From Streptomyces fildesensis (lineage in GTDB: Bacteria > Actinomycetota > Actinomycetes > Streptomycetales > Streptomycetaceae): 64,000 nt of DNA. The stretch's first letter is position 1; every line of letters starts with the position of its first letter. Below are positions 33,448-41,994 of the stretch, piece by piece. The stretch covers positions 1 through 64,000 of the forward strand of contig NZ_JAAIKO010000013.1 of the NCBI RefSeq assembly GCF_016107395.1. The letters run 5' to 3'. A program made the position numbers and the translations under genes. The notes under the pieces were generated by a model. The model did no database searches, was not told the origin of the DNA, and worked only from the letters and a program-made list of their open reading frames with translations.

Positions 33448-35259
33448 ATGTCTCTGGCACGTAGATTGACCGCCGCGGCCGCGGGGCTCGCGGCCATCGG
33501 CGCGCTCGCCGCCGCCGCGCCCGCGCACAGCGGCCACGGTGGCTACGGTGGCGGTCACGGCGGCAACGGCCACGGTGGCGGCGGCCACGACAGCCGCACC
33601 GTCGACCTCCAGCTGCTCGCGCTGAACGACTTCCACGGCAACCTGGAGCCGCCCGCCGGTTCGTCCGGCCGGGTCACCGAACTCCAGGCCGACGGCACCA
33701 CGAAGACCGTCGACGCGGGTGGCGTCGAGTACCTGGCGTCGAGCCTGCGCACCGCCCGCAAGGGCCACGACCGCTCGATCACCGTCGCCGCCGGTGACAT
33801 CGTCGGGGCCAGCCCGCTGATCTCGGGGCTCTTCCACGACGAGCCGACCGTCGAGGCGATGAACAAGCTCGGCCTGGACGTCACCAGCGTCGGCAACCAC
33901 GAGTTCGACGAGGGCAGGACCGAGCTGCTGCGCCTGCAGAGCGGCGGCTGCCACCCGACCGACGGCTGCTACGAGAAGGGCCGGAAGTTCAAGGGAGCGG
34001 ACTACCCGATCCTCTCGGCGAACGTCGTCAACGAGAAGACCGGCAAGCCGCTGCTCGCGCCCTACTCGATCCAGAACGTGAACGGCGTGCGCGTCGGGTT
34101 CATCGGCGTCACGCTCAAGGGCACCCCGAACATCGTCTCCGCCGACGGCGTCAAGGGCCTCAAGTTCCTCGACGAGGCCGAGACGATCAACAAGTACACG
34201 AAGGAACTGAAGCGCAAGGGCGTCAACGCCGTCGTCGCGCTCATCCACGAGGGCGGCTTCCCCGCGTCGCCCGCGTACAACTACAACTGCGATGCGGGCG
34301 GCGCCGGTTCCGGGATGTCCGGGCCCATCGTCGACATCGCCAAGACGACCTCGGCCGACGTGGACGCCCTCGTCACCGGCCACACCCACAACGCCTACGT
34401 CTGCACCATCCCCGACCCGGCCGGCAACCCGCGGCTGGTGACGAGCGCGTCCTCGTTCGGCCGGCTCTTCACCGAGCTGGACATGAAGTACGACCGCAGG
34501 ACCCAGGACATCGTCCGCACGTCGGTCAAGGGCTCCAACCACGTCGTGGACCGCGTCCAGCCGAAGGCCGCGGACCTCACCAAGCTCGTCGACCACTGGC
34601 GCGCGCTGGCCGCCCCGGTCGCGAACCGCACGGTCGGCTACATCAGCGCGGACGTCAAGGCGAACGACGCCGACGGCAACGAGTCGCCGCTCGGCGACGT
34701 CATCGCCGACGCGCAGTTCGCCTACGGCAAGACCCTCGACCCCAAGACATCGATCGCGCTCATGAACCCCGGTGGCATCCGCACCGACCTCGTCTACGCG
34801 CCCTCGGGTACCGAGGGCCCCGGCGTCGTCACGTACGGGGAGGGCTTCGCCGTCCAGCCGTTCAGCAACACGGTGAACCTCGCGGATCTCACCGGCGCTC
34901 AGGTCATCACCGCTCTGCAGCAGCAGGTCAGCGGGGCGAACCAGGCTTCGCCGAAGATCCTGCAGGTTTCGTCGGGGCTGACGTACACGCTCGACCTGAC
35001 GAAGACGGGCGCGGACCGCGTCGTCGCGGACACCGTGAAGCTCGGTGGGGTTCCGATCGATCCGGCCGGTGTCTACCGCGTCGCCATGAACTCGTTCCTG
35101 GCGGGTGGCGGGGACGGGTTCGCTGCTCTTGGCGCTGGGAAGAACCCGCTCGTCGGGGGGGACGACCTCGCCGCGCTCAATGCTTACCTGACGGCGAACT
35201 CGTCGGCTGCGGCGCCGCTTGTGCCTCCGGCGGCTGACCGGATCACGGTCGTCAAGTAG
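33448..35259 (+). CDS. Secreted metallophosphatase/5'-nucleotidase
   Basis: A 603-residue secreted enzyme. After a signal peptide (LTAAAAGLAAIGALAAAAPA) comes a Gly/His-rich linker (about residues 29-48), then the calcineurin-like domain with LNDFHGN, AAGDIVGASP, VGNHEFDEG and VTGHTHNAY as metal ligands, and the C-terminal 5'-nucleotidase domain with NPGGIRTD. It should release phosphate from nucleotides outside the cell, fitting the phosphate genes nearby. The start has AGAGGGA five bases upstream. Confidence 0.93.
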   Translation: MSLARRLTAAAAGLAAIGALAAAAPAHSGHGGYGGGHGGNGHGGGGHDSRTVDLQLLALNDFHGNLEPPAGSSGRVTELQADGTTKTVDAGGVEYLASSLRTARKGHDRSITVAAGDIVGASPLISGLFHDEPTVEAMNKLGLDVTSVGNHEFDEGRTELLRLQSGGCHPTDGCYEKGRKFKGADYPILSANVVNEKTGKPLLAPYSIQNVNGVRVGFIGVTLKGTPNIVSADGVKGLKFLDEAETINKYTKELKRKGVNAVVALIHEGGFPASPAYNYNCDAGGAGSGMSGPIVDIAKTTSADVDALVTGHTHNAYVCTIPDPAGNPRLVTSASSFGRLFTELDMKYDRRTQDIVRTSVKGSNHVVDRVQPKAADLTKLVDHWRALAAPVANRTVGYISADVKANDADGNESPLGDVIADAQFAYGKTLDPKTSIALMNPGGIRTDLVYAPSGTEGPGVVTYGEGFAVQPFSNTVNLADLTGAQVITALQQQVSGANQASPKILQVSSGLTYTLDLTKTGADRVVADTVKLGGVPIDPAGVYRVAMNSFLAGGGDGFAALGAGKNPLVGGDDLAALNAYLTANSSAAAPLVPPAADRITVVK

Positions 35260-35305
35260 CACCGCCCAACGTGGAGTTGGGAGACGCGGGCTTAGCCGCG
35301 ACAGG

Positions 35306-35347
35306 GGCCCGGGTCGCGGAAGGACATCCTTCCGCGACCCGGGCCTT
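35306..35347 (+). terminator. Intrinsic terminator after the 5'-nucleotidase
   Basis: A perfect 19-bp stem (35306-35324 against 35327-35345) with a two-base loop, followed by TT. It is the longest hairpin in the window. Confidence 0.85.
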
Positions 35348-35447
35348 CTGCTGCTCGGGGTCGCAGGGTTCGCGCATGGGTCAGTAAGGTCATATGACTG
35401 CAGAGTGACGTGCGCGCAACGGGACTTCGATGCACGGGGGGCATGGC

Positions 35448-35537
35448 ATGACGAATCGTCCGACGGATTGGCACGTCCTGGATCTGGACGCCGCGCAGAA
35501 CTCCCCCTTCACACTCTTCTGGTCCAGAGAGGACTGA
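35448..35537 (+). pseudogene. N-terminal remnant of a WXG-type polymorphic toxin
   Basis: A 29-codon frame beginning MTNRPTDWHVLDLD. That opening is, from memory, the usual N-terminus of Streptomyces toxins with a T7SS-type WXG domain, where it is followed by DPTPGDP and several hundred residues. Here the sequence diverges after residue 14 and stops at codon 30. The next gene starts eight bases later. I read it as the stump of a deleted toxin gene; a short genuine peptide is possible. Confidence 0.5.
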
Positions 35538-35544
35538 CAAGCAC

Positions 35545-36180
35545 GTGAGCCGGTACATCGATGTGATCGAGCCGATGAGGCAAGCCTCGGATCAATCGAT
35601 CGTGGCCTTCTGCGCCTCCTGCGCGGAGCAGGCGGCGTCGCTCTACAGGGGTTTGGGGAACGCCGAATTCCAGGAGAGGTTCGAGGAACTGCTCGAACTG
35701 TGCTGGGAGGCTGCCGGTGGCCGGGCGGACGAGGACGACTGCGTGGAAGCGCTGGAGGAGCTGGAGGTCGCACCGGAGCTGGATGAGGACGACTCCGACC
35801 GGCAGGAGTTCTATGCCGGACACTCCCTGGCCCTCATCGCCGGAACTCTCGCCGCCTCCATGAGACCTGACCCGGGCAAGGGCGAACTCTCAGGGCAGAC
35901 GGTGGAGACGGTGCTCTCCGAATTCGACTGGGTGCTCGCCGGTAGCGTGCCGCGCGTCGTCAGAGCCGGTGACCCGCTGCCGGAACCGGGCTCGCTGCAC
36001 ACCGCCGCCCTGGACGCTCAGCGCACGGTCCTCGAAGCGATCCGCGACAACGGGTCGGGAGGCACGGGCGATCTCGATCTGACCCGGCTGCGTGAGGTCA
36101 GCCGTGAGCTGGCCGCTGAGATCACCCGTGCGCTCCCCGATGTTGCCGCGCATCGGGGCTGGGATGTGGCGGAGGCCTGA
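35545..36180 (+). CDS. Putative orphan immunity-type protein
   Basis: A 211-residue soluble, acidic, all-helical protein, starting at GTG with AGAGAGGA about ten bases upstream. The block SIVAFCASCAEQAASLYRGL followed by FEELLELCWEAAGG has the look of DUF416-like or polymorphic-toxin immunity proteins (weak resemblance). It directly follows the toxin stump, the position of an immunity gene. Function is not established. Confidence 0.55.
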   Translation: MSRYIDVIEPMRQASDQSIVAFCASCAEQAASLYRGLGNAEFQERFEELLELCWEAAGGRADEDDCVEALEELEVAPELDEDDSDRQEFYAGHSLALIAGTLAASMRPDPGKGELSGQTVETVLSEFDWVLAGSVPRVVRAGDPLPEPGSLHTAALDAQRTVLEAIRDNGSGGTGDLDLTRLREVSRELAAEITRALPDVAAHRGWDVAEA

Positions 36181-36202
36181 CGACGCCAGTGGTCGTCCCG
36201 GT

Positions 36203-37630
36203 TCATGTCAGGCCGGGCGGGGCCATGGGGGCGCCCGGGAGGCGGACGGTGGCCACGGTGCCGCCGCCGCCGGCCGGGCGGAGGCTCACCTCGCCGCCGG
36301 ACTGCTGGACGGTGCGGGCCACGATGGACAGTCCCAGGCCGCTGCCGGGCAGGCTGCGGGCGGACGGGGAGCGCCAGAAGCGCTCGAAGACGTGCGGGAG
36401 TTCGTCCTCGGGGATACCGGGGCCGTGGTCGCGGACCGTCAGCACGCCGTGGTCCAGCCGTACTTCGACCGAGCCGGCCGGCGGGCTGAACTTCACCGCG
36501 TTGTCCAGCAGGTTCACCACCGCGCGTTCCAGAGCGACCGGCTCCGCGCGGACGTACCAGGGCGCCAGCTCGGCCCGGATCGCCAGATCGGGCCCTCGCA
36601 GCCTGGCCCGTTCCAGCGCGGCTTCCGCGATCTCGTGCAGGGCCACCACCTGGAGCGTGGGCTCCCCGTCAGGGCGGGAGAGCTCCTGAAGGTCGCCGAT
36701 CAGCGCCGCCAGCTCCGTCATCTGCGCCTTCACACTCGCCAGCAGCGCCTTACGGTCCGCCGGGGGGATGGGCCGCCCGGCGGCCTCGCTGCGCTCCAGC
36801 AGTTCGATGTTGGTGCGGAGGGAGGTGAGCGGGGTGCGGAGCTCGTGCCCCGCGTCCGCGATCAACTGCTGCTGCCGGTCGCGGGACGATGCCAGTGCGG
36901 CCGTCATCGCGTTGAACGATTCTGAGAGCCGTGCGATCTCGTCCTCCCCTTCGACGGGGATCCGGACGCTGAGGTCTTCGGTCCGTGCGATGTGCTCGAC
37001 GGTCTCGGTGAGGCGGTCGACCGGCTTCAGCCCGGCCCGGGCGATCAGCAATCCGGCGGCGCCGGCCCCGAGGACGCCGATGCCGGCGACCGCGAGCAGG
37101 ACCCAGGCGAGGGTGTTCAGGGGGTCGGTGATCTCGGACAGCGGGCGGGCCACGGACAGGGCGAGCGGCTGTCGGCCGAGGGCCAGGTTGGTGCCCATGG
37201 TGTAGACGCGCAGCTCGGTACCGTCCGCGGTCGTCACATTGTGGGTGACGGCATGCGGAGTGCCATCGGGCTTGAGGGGATCAGCGGCGATGGCCTGGTC
37301 GACCTTCGTCACGGGGAAGGCTGCGGTGCCCTCGACCCAGCACGATTTGCCGTTGGGCTGGACCACTTGGGCGGATGTGTTGTTCGTGTTGATGAACGGA
37401 TATCGCCCCGGGCCGACGTCCTGCACCGGCGGGGTGGCCAAGCATCCGTTCTGGTTGATCGATCGCGAGATCTGAGGAACCGCGTCGGCCTGGCGCAGCG
37501 ACCGGTCCAGCTGCTCCGTGAGCTGCTGCTTCGTGATCAGCCAGCAGGAGAGTGCCACCGCGGCCACCGCCACCGCCACCGCGGCCGCCGTGAGGATCGC
37601 CAACCGCGAACGGAGTGGCAACCGCTTCAT
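36203..37630 (-). CDS. Sensor histidine kinase
   Basis: A 475-residue membrane kinase: membrane helices at about 9-31 and 165-190 with an extracellular sensor domain between, a HAMP linker, the His box AGHELRTPLTSLRTNIE, and an ATPase domain with NLLDNAVKFSP, DHGPGIPEDELPHVFERFW and GSGLGLSIV. The extracellular part contains two Cys. Its start overlaps the regulator's stop (ATGA). The signal is unknown; the protease nearby suggests envelope stress as in MprB. Confidence 0.92.
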   Translation of the reverse strand: MKRLPLRSRLAILTAAAVAVAVAAVALSCWLITKQQLTEQLDRSLRQADAVPQISRSINQNGCLATPPVQDVGPGRYPFINTNNTSAQVVQPNGKSCWVEGTAAFPVTKVDQAIAADPLKPDGTPHAVTHNVTTADGTELRVYTMGTNLALGRQPLALSVARPLSEITDPLNTLAWVLLAVAGIGVLGAGAAGLLIARAGLKPVDRLTETVEHIARTEDLSVRIPVEGEDEIARLSESFNAMTAALASSRDRQQQLIADAGHELRTPLTSLRTNIELLERSEAAGRPIPPADRKALLASVKAQMTELAALIGDLQELSRPDGEPTLQVVALHEIAEAALERARLRGPDLAIRAELAPWYVRAEPVALERAVVNLLDNAVKFSPPAGSVEVRLDHGVLTVRDHGPGIPEDELPHVFERFWRSPSARSLPGSGLGLSIVARTVQQSGGEVSLRPAGGGGTVATVRLPGAPMAPPGLT

Positions 37631-38361
37631 GACTTGCCGTCCGGCGCCCGCAGCGCGTAGCCGACGCCGCGGACGGTGTGGACGAGTCGGGGGAGGCCGT
37701 CGATCTCGGTCTTGCGGCGGAGGTACATGACGTAGACGTCGAGGGAGTTGGAGGAGGGCTCGAAGTCGAAGCCCCAGACGGACTTGAGGATCTGCTCGCG
37801 GGTCAGGACCTGGCGGGGGTGGGCGAGGAACATCTCCAGCAGGGTGTATTCGGTGCGGGTGAGTTCGACGGGGCGGCCGGCGCGGGTGACCTCGCGGGTG
37901 GAGGTGTCCATGCGGAGGTCGGCGAAGGTGAGGGCGTTGTCCTCGTCGGCTGCGGCCGCCGCGGCCGCGTAGGAGCTGCGGCGCAGCAGGGCGCGGAGGC
38001 GGGCGAGGAGTTCGTCGAGTTCGAAGGGCTTGACGAGGTAGTCGTCGGCGCCCGCGTCGAGGCCGGTGACGCGGTCGCCGACGGTGTCGCGGGCGGTGAG
38101 CATCAGGATGGGCACGGTCACACCCGTGGCGCGGAGCCGGCGGGCGGTGGTGAGGCCGTCCATGCGGGGCATCAGGACGTCCAGGATGATCGCGTCCGGC
38201 CGGTAGCCGTCGACCTGGTCGAGGGCCGCCATGCCGTCGGCGGCGATGGCGGTGTCGTAGCCCTCGAAGGCGAGGCTGCGCTGCAGCGCCTCGCGTACGG
38301 CGGGCTCGTCGTCGACGATCAGGATGCGGGCGGGGGCCTCGCCGTTCTCGCCGGGGCTCAT
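37627..38361 (-). CDS. OmpR-type response regulator, MprA-like
   Basis: A 244-residue regulator. The receiver has the acidic pair in IVDDEPAV, the phospho-acceptor Asp in AIILDVLMPRMDG and Lys in YLVKPFELDEL; the C-terminal winged helix ends YVMYLRRKTEIDGLPRLVHTVRGVGYALR. It is coupled to the kinase by ATGA overlap. It probably binds the 11-bp direct repeats upstream of the protease gene (inference). Confidence 0.93.
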   Translation of the reverse strand: MSPGENGEAPARILIVDDEPAVREALQRSLAFEGYDTAIAADGMAALDQVDGYRPDAIILDVLMPRMDGLTTARRLRATGVTVPILMLTARDTVGDRVTGLDAGADDYLVKPFELDELLARLRALLRRSSYAAAAAAADEDNALTFADLRMDTSTREVTRAGRPVELTRTEYTLLEMFLAHPRQVLTREQILKSVWGFDFEPSSNSLDVYVMYLRRKTEIDGLPRLVHTVRGVGYALRAPDGKS

Positions 38362-38405
38362 GGGGGTCGCGACCTCGTGGTGGTGAAGGGGGGTGGGGAC
38401 GGTTA

Positions 38406-38663
38406 TCAGCCTCGCACGGCGGCGGGGCGGTGGCGTGCGGAGCCGCGTCGGACGGGTGCCGGGGTGGCGACTTCGGCGGCGCGGGGCGGCTGCGGGGCGG
38501 CTGCGGCGGCCGGTGTGACCGGCATTCCGTGCAGCAGGTCGAGGTCGGCGGGGCCGGTGCGGACGGCGGCGTCGGGTGCGGGGCCGCCCGCTCCCCAGGA
38601 GACGGCGGCGGCGAGGGCGTGCCGGGCACGGTTGACGTTGACGGTGATGGCGTTGGTGGTCAT
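38406..38663 (-). CDS. Small hypothetical protein between protease and regulator
   Basis: An 85-residue Ala/Pro/Arg-rich frame with a proper ribosome site (GGGGAGG nine bases before ATG 38663). Only the first 20 residues (TNAITVNVNRARHALAAAV) look structured; the rest is low complexity. It lies in line with the protease and the two-component genes and may be part of that operon. I recognise no domain. Confidence 0.5.
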   Translation of the reverse strand: MTTNAITVNVNRARHALAAAVSWGAGGPAPDAAVRTGPADLDLLHGMPVTPAAAAAPQPPRAAEVATPAPVRRGSARHRPAAVRG

Positions 38664-38706
38664 GGGACTGCCTCCCCTGAGGTGGAGCTCGGGTGCGGAC
38701 CGCAGG

Positions 38707-39828
38707 TCAGTTGGTGCCGCCGCTGCGCAGTGAGTCGAGGTCGGCCTTCACGGTGTTGATCGGGATGGAGAAGCCGAGGCCGACACTGCCGGCGCTGCTG
38801 CCCGAGGAGCCGGACGAAGCGGCCGAGTACATCGCGGAGTTGATGCCGATGATCTCGCCGTTCATGTTGATCAGCGCGCCGCCGGAGTTGCCGGGGTTGA
38901 GGGACGCGTCGGTCTGGATGGCCTTGTAGGTGGTCGTGGAGTTGCCGGTGTCGCCGTTGTACTGGTTGCCGCCGAAGCTGAACGGCCACTGGTCGGAGCC
39001 GCCGCTGCCGCCCTGGCCCTGGCCCCGGCCCTGGCTCTCGTCGGTGGAGACGGTCACGTCGCGGTTGAGCGCGGAGACGATGCCGCTGGTGACGGTGCCG
39101 GTCAGGCCCTCGGGCGAACCGATGGCCACGACCTGGTCGCCGACGGCGATGCCGTCGGAGTTGCCGAGCTTGGCGGCGGTGAGGCCGCTGGCGTTGTCGA
39201 CCTTGATGAGGGCGAGGTCCTTCTTGGCGTCGGCGCCGACGACCTTGGCGGTGGCCGTCCTGCCGTCGCTGTAGGTGACCTTGATGCTGGTGGCGCCGGC
39301 GATGACGTGGTTGTTGGTGATGATCTCGCCGTTGCTGGTGATGATCACGCCGGCGCCGGTGGACCGGCCGGCGTTCGAGGTCGCGCCGATCTCGACGATG
39401 CTCGGGCTGACCGCGGCGGCGACGCCGGCCACGCCGGTCTTGCTGGAGCTGGCGTTGACGGCGGCTGCCGCGGTGCTGACGGTGGGGTGCGAGGTGGTGT
39501 TGCCGATCAGCGCCACCGTTCCGCCGCCGACGACGCCCGAAGCGATCGCCACGGCGGCGAACAGGGCGATCGGCTTGCGGACCTTGCGCCGGGAGGTGGG
39601 GACGGGGGAGGGACCGGGCGAGGGCTGTGCACCGGGGGGCGGCGGCGGGTACATGCCGTCGGAACCGCTGCCCGCCGGGGGCGCCTGGTGTGTGGTGTGC
39701 GGTCCGCTGGGCCACACGGTGACCCCGGAGGGGGTCGTCACGGGCTGCTCCGGCTCGTACGCCGGCGGGGGCGGATAGGCCGCGTTCGGGTCGTAGTCGC
39801 TGTTGCTGCGCTGCGTGTGATCGGTCAT
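38707..39828 (-). CDS. Membrane-anchored HtrA/PepD-like serine protease
   Basis: A 373-residue protease: a Pro/Tyr-rich cytoplasmic tail of about 85 residues, one membrane helix (PIALFAAVAIASGVVGGGTVALI), then a trypsin-like domain with His in ITNNHVIAG, Asp in KKDLALIKV and Ser in NPGNSGGAL. Unlike most HtrA proteins it lacks a PDZ domain, ending soon after GLGFSIPINTV. It presumably degrades misfolded proteins outside the membrane. Confidence 0.9.
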   Translation of the reverse strand: MTDHTQRSNSDYDPNAAYPPPPAYEPEQPVTTPSGVTVWPSGPHTTHQAPPAGSGSDGMYPPPPPGAQPSPGPSPVPTSRRKVRKPIALFAAVAIASGVVGGGTVALIGNTTSHPTVSTAAAAVNASSSKTGVAGVAAAVSPSIVEIGATSNAGRSTGAGVIITSNGEIITNNHVIAGATSIKVTYSDGRTATAKVVGADAKKDLALIKVDNASGLTAAKLGNSDGIAVGDQVVAIGSPEGLTGTVTSGIVSALNRDVTVSTDESQGRGQGQGGSGGSDQWPFSFGGNQYNGDTGNSTTTYKAIQTDASLNPGNSGGALINMNGEIIGINSAMYSAASSGSSGSSAGSVGLGFSIPINTVKADLDSLRSGGTN

Positions 39829-39851
39829 GTCACTGACTTTGCGGCGGCAAC

Positions 39852-39878
39852 ATGAGAGCTTCCTGAGCGTCCGCTGAG
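39852..39878 (-). promoter_or_regulatory. 11-bp direct repeats, likely response-regulator box
   Basis: On the plus strand ATGAG (39852), CTGAG (39863) and CTGAG (39874) start exactly 11 bases apart, 24-50 bases before the protease start. Such phasing is typical of OmpR-family sites. Confidence 0.6.
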
Positions 39879-39950
39879 AAGCCCGACAGAAGTAGGTATG
39901 CCCGATATAAAGGTCAGCGGCCCCAAGGGGGGCGGGCCTTTAGCGGGGCC

Positions 39951-40973
39951 TTACTGGCAGCCGCAGGAGGCCCGTACGACGAGCCGGGACGGGAACTGCC
40001 GCAGCCGGTCGCGACGGGTGCCGTTGACGCGCAGCGAGTCGTCCAGGACGAGGTCCACCGCGGCGCGGGCCATCGCCTCACGGTCCGAGGCGACCGTGGT
40101 GAGCGGCGGGTCGGTGAGGGCCGCTTCCTTCACGTCGTCGAAGCCGGCGACGGCCAGCCCGCCCGGTACGTCGATCCGCAGCTCGCGGGCAGCGCGCAGC
40201 ACGCCGATCGCCTGGTCGTCGGTGGCGCAGAAGATGGCGGGCGGCCGGTCCGGGCCCGCGAGCAGGCCGAGGGCGACCTGGTAGGCGTCGTAGCGGTTGT
40301 AGGGGGCCTGGAAGAGCCGGCCCTCGATGGAACGGCCGGACTCCCGCATCGCGCGCCGCCAGCCTTCGACGTGGTCGGTGACGGGGTCACCCAGGACCGG
40401 GGTCTTCTCGGTGCCGCCCAGGCACGCCACGTACTCGTGGCCGTGCTCCAGCAGGTGGCGGGTGGCGAGCTGCGCTCCGCCGATGTCGTCCGTGACGACC
40501 GCGTACTCGTCGATCGCCTCCGGCCGCTCGTGCAACAGGACGATCCGGGCGTCCCACGCCTCTATCTCGGCGGCGGCGTTCGCGCTCGGGCCCTGGCTGA
40601 TCAGGATCAGCCCGGAGACCCGCATGCCGAGGAACGCGCGGAGGTAGTGGATCTCGCGGTCGTCCAGATAGTCGGAGTTGCCGACGAGGACCATTTTTCC
40701 GCGGTCGGACGCCGCCTGCTCGACCGCGTGCGCCATCTCGCCGAAGAACGGCTGACGGGCATCGGGGACGATCAGGCCTATGAGGTCCGTGCGGCGGCTG
40801 GCCATCGCCTGGGCCACACGGTCCGGGCGATAACCGAGCTGCGCGATGGCCGCCTGCACCCGCTCGCGGGTGGCCGGGGCGACCGGCCGGGGTCCGTTGT
40901 TGATGACATAGCTGACGACGGCGGTGGACGTACCCGCCAGCCTGGCCACATCGTCACGCGTCACCTTTGCCAC
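39951..40973 (-). CDS. LacI family transcriptional regulator
   Basis: A 340-residue repressor with helix-turn-helix TRDDVARLAGTSTAVVSYVI at about residues 5-24 and a sensor domain ending PPLTTVASDREAMARAAVDLVL. The C-terminus VVRASCGCQ is common in the family. Its target is not evident: no sugar genes lie next to it. GTG 40973 starts at the natural beginning of the DNA-binding domain but has no ribosome site, so the message may be leaderless; an upstream start at 40997 exists. Confidence 0.88.
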   Translation of the reverse strand: MAKVTRDDVARLAGTSTAVVSYVINNGPRPVAPATRERVQAAIAQLGYRPDRVAQAMASRRTDLIGLIVPDARQPFFGEMAHAVEQAASDRGKMVLVGNSDYLDDREIHYLRAFLGMRVSGLILISQGPSANAAAEIEAWDARIVLLHERPEAIDEYAVVTDDIGGAQLATRHLLEHGHEYVACLGGTEKTPVLGDPVTDHVEGWRRAMRESGRSIEGRLFQAPYNRYDAYQVALGLLAGPDRPPAIFCATDDQAIGVLRAARELRIDVPGGLAVAGFDDVKEAALTDPPLTTVASDREAMARAAVDLVLDDSLRVNGTRRDRLRQFPSRLVVRASCGCQ

Positions 40974-41005
40974 GGGCCGCAGTCTACGCGGGTCCACCCC
41001 GTCCG

Positions 41006-41785
41006 TTACGCGGATCTGTCGGCGCTCGCACGCGCTCGGGCCTGGGCCTGGGCCTCGGCTTGCGCCTGGGCCTGGGCCTGGGCCTTCGCGGCTTCCTCGG
41101 CGGCCCGCTCGACCTTTTCCGGGGTGACGAAGCGGTAGCCGACGTTCCGGACGGTACCGATCAGGGACTCGTGCTCAGGGCCGAGCTTCGCGCGCAGTCG
41201 CCGTACGTGGACATCCACCGTCCGGGTGCCGCCGAAGTAGTCGTATCCCCAGACCTCCTGCAGCAGCTGCGCGCGGGTGAAGACCCGGCCCGGGTGCTGC
41301 GCGAGGTATTTGATCAGCTCGAATTCCTTGAAGGTCAGATCCAGCACCCGGCCCTTGAGCTTCGCGCTGTACGTCGCCTCGTCGACCGACAGGTCGCCGT
41401 TGCGGATCTCCATCGGGCTGTCGTCGACGCCGATCTGCTGGCGGCCCATCGCGAGCCGCAGCCGCGCCTCGACCTCGGCGGGACCCGCGGTGTCGAGCAG
41501 GACGTCGTCGATGCCCCAGTCGGCGGTGACGGCGGCGAGGCCGCCCTCGGTGACGACCAGGACCAGCGGACAGCCGGGGCCGGTGGAGCGGAGCAGCTGG
41601 CACAGCGAGCGGACCTGGGGCAGGTCACGGCGGCCGTCGATCAGAATGACGTCGGCGCCGGGGGTGTCCACCAGGGCCGGTCCTTCGGCCGGTGCCACGC
41701 GGACGCTGTGGAGCAGCAGTCCGAGCGCGGGAAGTACTTCGGTGGACGGCTGGAGCGCGTTCGTCAGGAGCAGGAGAGAGCTCAC
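41006..41785 (-). CDS. glnR: Nitrogen regulator GlnR
   Basis: A 259-residue atypical OmpR-type regulator. The receiver domain keeps Asp50 (ILIDGR) but is otherwise reduced, with no partner kinase gene nearby, as known for GlnR. The winged helix reads LTFKEFELIKYLAQHPGRVF to VDVHVRRLRAKLGPEHESLI and GTVRNVGYRFV. The tail is an odd repeat of Gln-Ala and Arg-Ala pairs, encoded by GCCTGG-type hexamers. GTG 41785 has GGGAG seven bases upstream. It controls nitrogen assimilation genes. Confidence 0.93.
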   Translation of the reverse strand: MSSLLLLTNALQPSTEVLPALGLLLHSVRVAPAEGPALVDTPGADVILIDGRRDLPQVRSLCQLLRSTGPGCPLVLVVTEGGLAAVTADWGIDDVLLDTAGPAEVEARLRLAMGRQQIGVDDSPMEIRNGDLSVDEATYSAKLKGRVLDLTFKEFELIKYLAQHPGRVFTRAQLLQEVWGYDYFGGTRTVDVHVRRLRAKLGPEHESLIGTVRNVGYRFVTPEKVERAAEEAAKAQAQAQAQAEAQAQARARASADRSA

Positions 41786-41878
41786 TTGTCGCTCCCATCG
41801 GTCGTCCGGTACTGCTGCTGCACACTTTGCTTGCCCATTTGCGAACCCTCCTCGGTCCCTGCGAGGACGTACCTGGTG

Positions 41879-41906
41879 AAGCGGTGTTTCAGAAAGCGGT
41901 GTCTCA
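41879..41906 (+). repeat. Adjacent 14-bp direct repeat upstream of glnR
   Basis: AAGCGGTGTTTCAG and AAGCGGTGTCTCAA abut head to tail; a related TGGTTCAGAAAGC follows at about 41926. They lie between glnR and the divergent hydrolase gene and could be regulator sites. Confidence 0.55.
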
Positions 41907-41994
41907 ACATGTGGTCGGAAAACCTGGTTCAGAAAGCACGAAAGGACCCGGGGGCGACGCTGCCCGGATCCTCTTCCCCAGGAGAATAGCCCAC

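Noticed and set aside
33232..35262. 676-codon frame opposite the 5'-nucleotidase
   Set aside because: Antisense shadow of an unmistakable secreted nucleotidase.
39911..39950. Terminator after the second LacI gene
   Set aside because: The arms share only six GC pairs around a loop of about 20 bases and there is no U run.
41879..41940. Possible CRISPR-like repeats upstream of glnR
   Set aside because: Only two adjacent 14-bp copies and no spacers; better read as a direct repeat or regulator site.
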